Shown here one piece after another: positions 16,188 to 18,991 of a stretch of 18,991 nt of DNA. The DNA comes from JAICIG01 sp035532215 (GTDB taxonomy: Bacteria > Planctomycetota > Planctomycetia > Pirellulales > JAICIG01). The notes beneath the pieces were generated by a model. It had not been told where the DNA came from and searched no databases. It saw only the letters and a list, made by a program, of their open reading frames with translations. The position numbers were made by a program, and so were the translations under genes. The stretch spans positions 1 to 18,991 of the forward strand of contig DATKRK010000014.1 in assembly GCA_035532215.1 (NCBI GenBank), read 5' to 3'. The number at the start of each line of letters is the position of its first letter. Position 1 is the stretch's first letter.

Positions 16188-16850
16188 TTACTTGGACTCC
16201 GCCTTTTTACTTGGCGGACCGTAGACCTCCTCGGCGTCTTTCAGATACTCGGCGATTGGCGGCAGGCCGATTTCCTGGCGGCGGCGATCGAGGTTTTCCG
16301 GGTCTTCGACCTTGCACGGCTGCCAGCGGCCGTCGCGGATTTCGAGTTGCGTCCCGTAGATCTGCGGCTTGCCTTCGGCCAACCGCACCCGGTCGGTCAG
16401 ATAGGCCACGTCGACTTTGGCCACTTCGCCAACCGGGCGCTCCTGCATCCGCCGCAGACAAGCTCGCCGAAATTCATGATCGGCATGCTGCGCGAGCAGC
16501 CACGCCGCGTGGGTGCCGTCGACGCCGACCAGCGTTTTGCCCGGCCAGCCGTGTCGCTCGACGATCGTTTTCAGCCACTCGCGATTTTCGCGATCGACGC
16601 GCATTTCTTCTTGCACCACCGGCTGCTTAAGAAAGTCGTCCGGCAAGTCTTCGAACGACACCTTGTTTTCCTTCATCCAGTCGATGGTTTTCTGCCGCAC
16701 CTCTTGATCCCGCGCGAGCAACTGTTTGCGCAAGTCGCGCCGTTCGACCGCCGGCGCCGGGCTCGCTTCCTGTTCGGCCCCCGTCGCGGGTTGGATCGAA
16801 AAAGCCGCCGCCAACAACGAGCAATACAATGCGATTCGAGACTCCTTCAT
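16188..16850 (-). CDS. DUF6624-like exported protein
   Basis: ATG at 16850 gives 220 residues. AAGGAG lies about 11 bases upstream and a signal peptide follows (ALYCSLLAAAFSIQPATGA). The open frame continues far upstream, but only as the reverse of the next gene, so I reject that part. The middle carries HGWPGKTLVGVDGTHAAWLL then AQHADHEFRRACLRRM, which is the typical core of DUF6624 proteins ('GWP...VG..G..AAWLL.QHAD...'), and after it YLTDRVRLAEGKPQIYGTQ. These proteins have no proven function. It is convergent with the CxxCH-protein gene and divergent from the FGE-like gene. Confidence 0.88.
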   Translation of the reverse strand: MKESRIALYCSLLAAAFSIQPATGAEQEASPAPAVERRDLRKQLLARDQEVRQKTIDWMKENKVSFEDLPDDFLKQPVVQEEMRVDRENREWLKTIVERHGWPGKTLVGVDGTHAAWLLAQHADHEFRRACLRRMQERPVGEVAKVDVAYLTDRVRLAEGKPQIYGTQLEIRDGRWQPCKVEDPENLDRRRQEIGLPPIAEYLKDAEEVYGPPSKKAESK

Positions 16851-17145
16851 CGGCCTCGCTCCTTCTTGACCCCCTGGGTATTCCTTGACTTCAGCCTCGG
16901 ACGCGCCGAAAAAAGCGGTCATTCGCCGCCCGCGGGCTCGATGGAACGCTCCGCCGAGCCAGCCGCCGAACGCCGCCAGCCACCCCCGCTGCTTGAAATT
17001 GCCAACCCCAATTCCTGGGCCTGGCAAAGCACTGGTGCAATTCCGCGGCCAGCGTTCAGGTTTCCAATGGAGCAGCAGGAAAGGCTTGGACGCTGATCTG
17101 CTGCAAGCTAAAATGCGATGGTAGACCGAAACCAGGAGGGCTGCC
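16851..17145. other. Divergent intergenic region
   Basis: These 295 bp separate the DUF6624-like gene (minus) from the FGE-like gene (plus). Apart from the plus-strand promoter near 17086-17114 I see no repeat, RNA or further gene. Confidence 0.6.
17086..17114 (+). promoter_or_regulatory. Sigma-70-like promoter for FGE-like gene
   Basis: TTGGAC (17086-17091) and TAAAAT (17109-17114) are 17 bases apart. A strong ribosome binding site AGGAGG (17134-17139) sits six bases before the ATG at 17146, giving a short leader of about 25 bases. Confidence 0.6.
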
Positions 17146-18696
17146 ATGCGTTTTTCGTTTGCGTTCGTTCTAGCGCTCGCGTTCTGCACGTCGGCGCAAG
17201 CCGGCGAGCGAAAGCTGCCGTCGAAAGCCGCCATCGAGGCGGCCAAGCGGCTCGTCGCCGAGACGTTCGCCAAGGAACTCTCCGAGTCCGACAAGGCGCC
17301 CGCCGTCAAGGCGATGCTGGAACTGGCCGAAAAGACCACGGGCGACGCTCCCTCGCAAGCGGCCCTGTATCTCTCGGCTGCGGAAATCGCCGCCCGCATT
17401 GGCGATACCCGGCTGGCGTTCGACGCCGTGGAGCAACTGGCCCGCGTGTTCGACGTGGACGTGTTGGCGACGAAAGGCTCGCTTCTCGACCTGGCCGCCG
17501 AGCACGCCAAGACGAACGACGCCCGGGTCAGCGTGGCGAACCGCGGTCTGGAACTGGCGGACGCCGCGGTCTCCGCCGGCAAGTTCGACCTGGCCGACTC
17601 TGCGCTCAAGACCGCCGCCGGCGAATCGGCGAAGCTGCGCGACGCCCATCTTCGCAAGGAAATCGCCGCCAAGCGCCGCACGGTCGAAAAGGCGCGCAAG
17701 CAAGCCTCGCGCGTCGAAAGCGAGATCGCCGACGCCCGCAAGAAACTCGCAGCCGATCCAGGCGACTCGGCCGCCAACGAATCGCTCGGCAAGCACCTGG
17801 CGTTCGACTTGGGCGACTGGACCGCCGGGCTCAAGCATCTGGCCAAAGCCAAAGACGCGCAGCTCCGCGCCGTCGCGGTGGTCGATCAATCGTTGGAAAG
17901 CGGCTCCAAGCAGATGGCCCAAGCCGGCGACCTCTGGTGGTCGTTGGCCGAAAGCGCCCGCGACACGCGCGATAAAGCCGGCTACCAGAGCCGGGCCGTG
18001 TTCTGGTACACCCGCGCCGTGGTCGGTCTCTCCGGCCTGGCCAAAGCTCGCATCGAGAAGCGCATCGCCGAGGCCGGCGAGGAAGCTTTGGCGGCGGCCG
18101 CCAGCCAGAACGGCGGCGACAACGGCAAGTTCGTCAACGTGACCCTAGCGCCGGGCGTGGTCATGCGGTTGGTCAAAATCCCCGCGAGCGAGGACGGCAA
18201 AATCAAGGAGTTTTATTTGGGGCAGACGGAGGTGACGCAGAAGCAATGGATGGCGGTGATGGGGAGTAATCCGAGTGCACAGAAAGGCGACAATTTGCCG
18301 GTCGGCTTGGTCTCCGTTAAAGACTGCCAATCGTTTCTCAATAGAGTGAGCGCGGCCGCAGGACGTCTTAAATTCAGACTTCCGAACGAGGGCGAGCTGA
18401 CTCATGCGTATCTGGCCGGTCAGCGTAGCTCATATTACTTGGATCGCCCTGGGGACTACTTTTGGACTTTGGAAAATGGCGGAAAGGTGCTTCATCCGGT
18501 AGCGTCTCTGAAGCCAAATCCGTGGGGGCTCTACGATATGCTCGGCAATTGCGGCGAGTGGTGCGACGACGGCATGATGTGGGGCGGCAGCGTTTGGAAC
18601 CGCGCCGAAGACCAGAAGGAAAAGCCAATTAAATCACCGCACGACAAGCCGTCGGCGGGCGTAATCGGTTTCAGAGCGGCGGCAGACTCTATCTGA
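17146..18696 (+). CDS. Exported protein: helical repeat region plus shortened FGE (sulfatase-modifying-factor-like) domain
   Basis: The 516-residue protein begins with a signal peptide (MRFSFAFVLALAFCTSAQA). Residues 20 to about 320 are Ala/Lys/Glu/Asp-rich helices that resemble TPR-like or coiled-coil packing. From about 325 the protein becomes an FGE-like domain: PGVVMRLVKIPA, FYLGQTEVTQKQWMAVMGSN, LKFRLPNEGELTHAYLAG, NPWGLYDMLGNCGEWCDDG (about 459-477) and GVIGFRAA at the end. The usual 'RGGSW...CR' segment near the C-terminus, which in formylglycine-generating enzymes holds catalytic cysteine(s), is not present. I therefore expect a binding or structural module rather than an active enzyme. 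From about 18180 base composition becomes less GC-rich and codon use looser than in the helical half, which suggests domain acquisition. The start is fixed by AGGAGG six bases upstream. Confidence 0.9.
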   Translation: MRFSFAFVLALAFCTSAQAGERKLPSKAAIEAAKRLVAETFAKELSESDKAPAVKAMLELAEKTTGDAPSQAALYLSAAEIAARIGDTRLAFDAVEQLARVFDVDVLATKGSLLDLAAEHAKTNDARVSVANRGLELADAAVSAGKFDLADSALKTAAGESAKLRDAHLRKEIAAKRRTVEKARKQASRVESEIADARKKLAADPGDSAANESLGKHLAFDLGDWTAGLKHLAKAKDAQLRAVAVVDQSLESGSKQMAQAGDLWWSLAESARDTRDKAGYQSRAVFWYTRAVVGLSGLAKARIEKRIAEAGEEALAAAASQNGGDNGKFVNVTLAPGVVMRLVKIPASEDGKIKEFYLGQTEVTQKQWMAVMGSNPSAQKGDNLPVGLVSVKDCQSFLNRVSAAAGRLKFRLPNEGELTHAYLAGQRSSYYLDRPGDYFWTLENGGKVLHPVASLKPNPWGLYDMLGNCGEWCDDGMMWGGSVWNRAEDQKEKPIKSPHDKPSAGVIGFRAAADSI

Positions 18697-18725
18697 TGAA
18701 TTCGGTCGCCGAACCGCTCTGTTTC

Positions 18726-18749
18726 ACGCGATCAACTCCTTGATCGCGT
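18726..18749 (+). terminator. Candidate terminator hairpin after the FGE-like gene
   Basis: ACGCGATCAA (18726-18735) and TTGATCGCGT (18740-18749) form a perfect 10-bp stem with a CTCC loop, 30 bases after the stop. A T-tract is absent (TCCCGCC follows), so it may rely on stem stability or protect the mRNA end. Confidence 0.55.
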
Positions 18750-18786
18750 TCCCGCCGAACTGCGAAAGCTGCTTGAAGCGGCCGCC

Positions 18787-18904
18787 GTACTACAAACGTT
18801 CTATTTCTCCGCGTCTCGCGAAGATTTATGGGGCGAGTTGGCGGGGGGCGAGCCACGGATGAAACACGGATCGAACACGGATCGGACATGGTGTTTTCCA
18901 ATTC
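18787..18904. repeat. Dispersed module of about 117 bp, copy B (inverted relative to copy A)
   Basis: Reverse-complemented, this matches 9168-9283 closely, with the landmarks GTACTAC, GCGTCTCGCGAAGATTTAT, GGCGAGTTGG and GAGCCACGGATGAAACACGG in order. Unlike copy A, it has no second CCACGGAT arm in the window and no outer ACAGAGACACAGAG arms. Confidence 0.9.
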
Positions 18905-18991
18905 GGCTCCTCACCGGCGTCTCACTGACCAACGCCACGTTTATTTCCCCGGCAATGCCTTGGAAAACGCAACCCCAACCCTGCTAAGGGG

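Larger units (their letters stand above)
18697..18991. other. Non-coding right end with hairpin and dispersed repeat
   Basis: No gene is supported in these 295 bp. The region contains a strong hairpin at 18726-18749, copy B of the dispersed module, and a final 87 bp with no recognised feature. Confidence 0.7.

Noticed and set aside
16851..17852. Upstream extension of the DUF6624-like frame to about 554 residues
   Set aside because: The extra part reads through the divergent intergenic region and antisense to the FGE-like gene, and is Ser/Ala/Arg-rich. A signal peptide and ribosome binding site fix the start at 16850.
17146..18696. Active formylglycine-generating enzyme
   Set aside because: The C-terminal segment with catalytic cysteine(s) is missing and there is no sulfatase gene in the window.
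18719..18781. Minus-strand reading GGNAIKELIA-stop resembling the C-terminus of the DUF1501 protein (KAIKELVG)
   Set aside because: Only about 6-8 residues agree, the bases form a perfect 10-bp hairpin that explains the word, and an in-frame stop lies just upstream. It is too short to call a DUF1501 relic.

Overview
The window is GC-rich chromosomal DNA that looks like a planctomycete, most likely of the Pirellulales type. This rests on protein content: a DUF1549/DUF1553 plus DUF1501 pair, a multi-EF-hand secreted protein, a DUF6624-like protein, a degenerate sulfatase-modifying-factor (FGE) module, and a MoxR-DUF58-BatA-DUF4175-like locus. I saw no tRNA, rRNA, CRISPR array, transposase or phage gene.

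Region 1 (1-8936, all minus strand, read from right to left) is a MoxR/vWA locus. It runs MoxR AAA+ ATPase, a 59-residue one-TM protein, two secreted proteins (the second propeller-like), a cytosolic DUF58 protein, a membrane BatA-type vWA protein, and a large DUF4175-like membrane protein that runs off the left edge. The first four genes are joined by stop/start overlaps or a 1-base gap. The three small genes therefore form a tightly coupled insert between moxR and the DUF58 gene, which normally sit side by side. A 304-bp gap carrying an inverted repeat separates the DUF58 and BatA genes.

Region 2 (8937-9406) is non-coding. It holds a nested palindromic element of about 330 bp. The outer arms belong to the same repeat family as the 4688-4829 element. 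The inner part contains a module of about 117 bp that recurs in opposite orientation at 18787-18904.

Region 3 (9407-14507, minus strand) holds a DUF1549/DUF1553 protein with a CxxCH motif, a Tat-type DUF1501 protein, and a protein with ten EF-hand loops. A palindromic element lies in each of the two gaps. Upstream is a good sigma-70-like promoter whose -35/-10 spacer contains a 15-bp perfect palindrome, suggesting repressor control.

Region 4 (14508-18991) holds a plus-strand exported protein with one CxxCH heme motif and its own promoter, a convergent DUF6624-like exported protein, and a plus-strand exported protein joining a helical region to a shortened FGE-like domain. A hairpin and the second copy of the dispersed module follow.

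Region 1 probably builds a MoxR-controlled envelope complex: ATPase and DUF58 in the cytosol, vWA and DUF4175-like proteins in the membrane, accessory proteins outside. Region 3 looks like an exported-protein set typical of planctomycetes, whose chemistry is not established. Strong candidates for something undescribed are the coupled three-gene insert in the MoxR locus, the palindrome-controlled DUF1549 promoter, and the nested repeat family.
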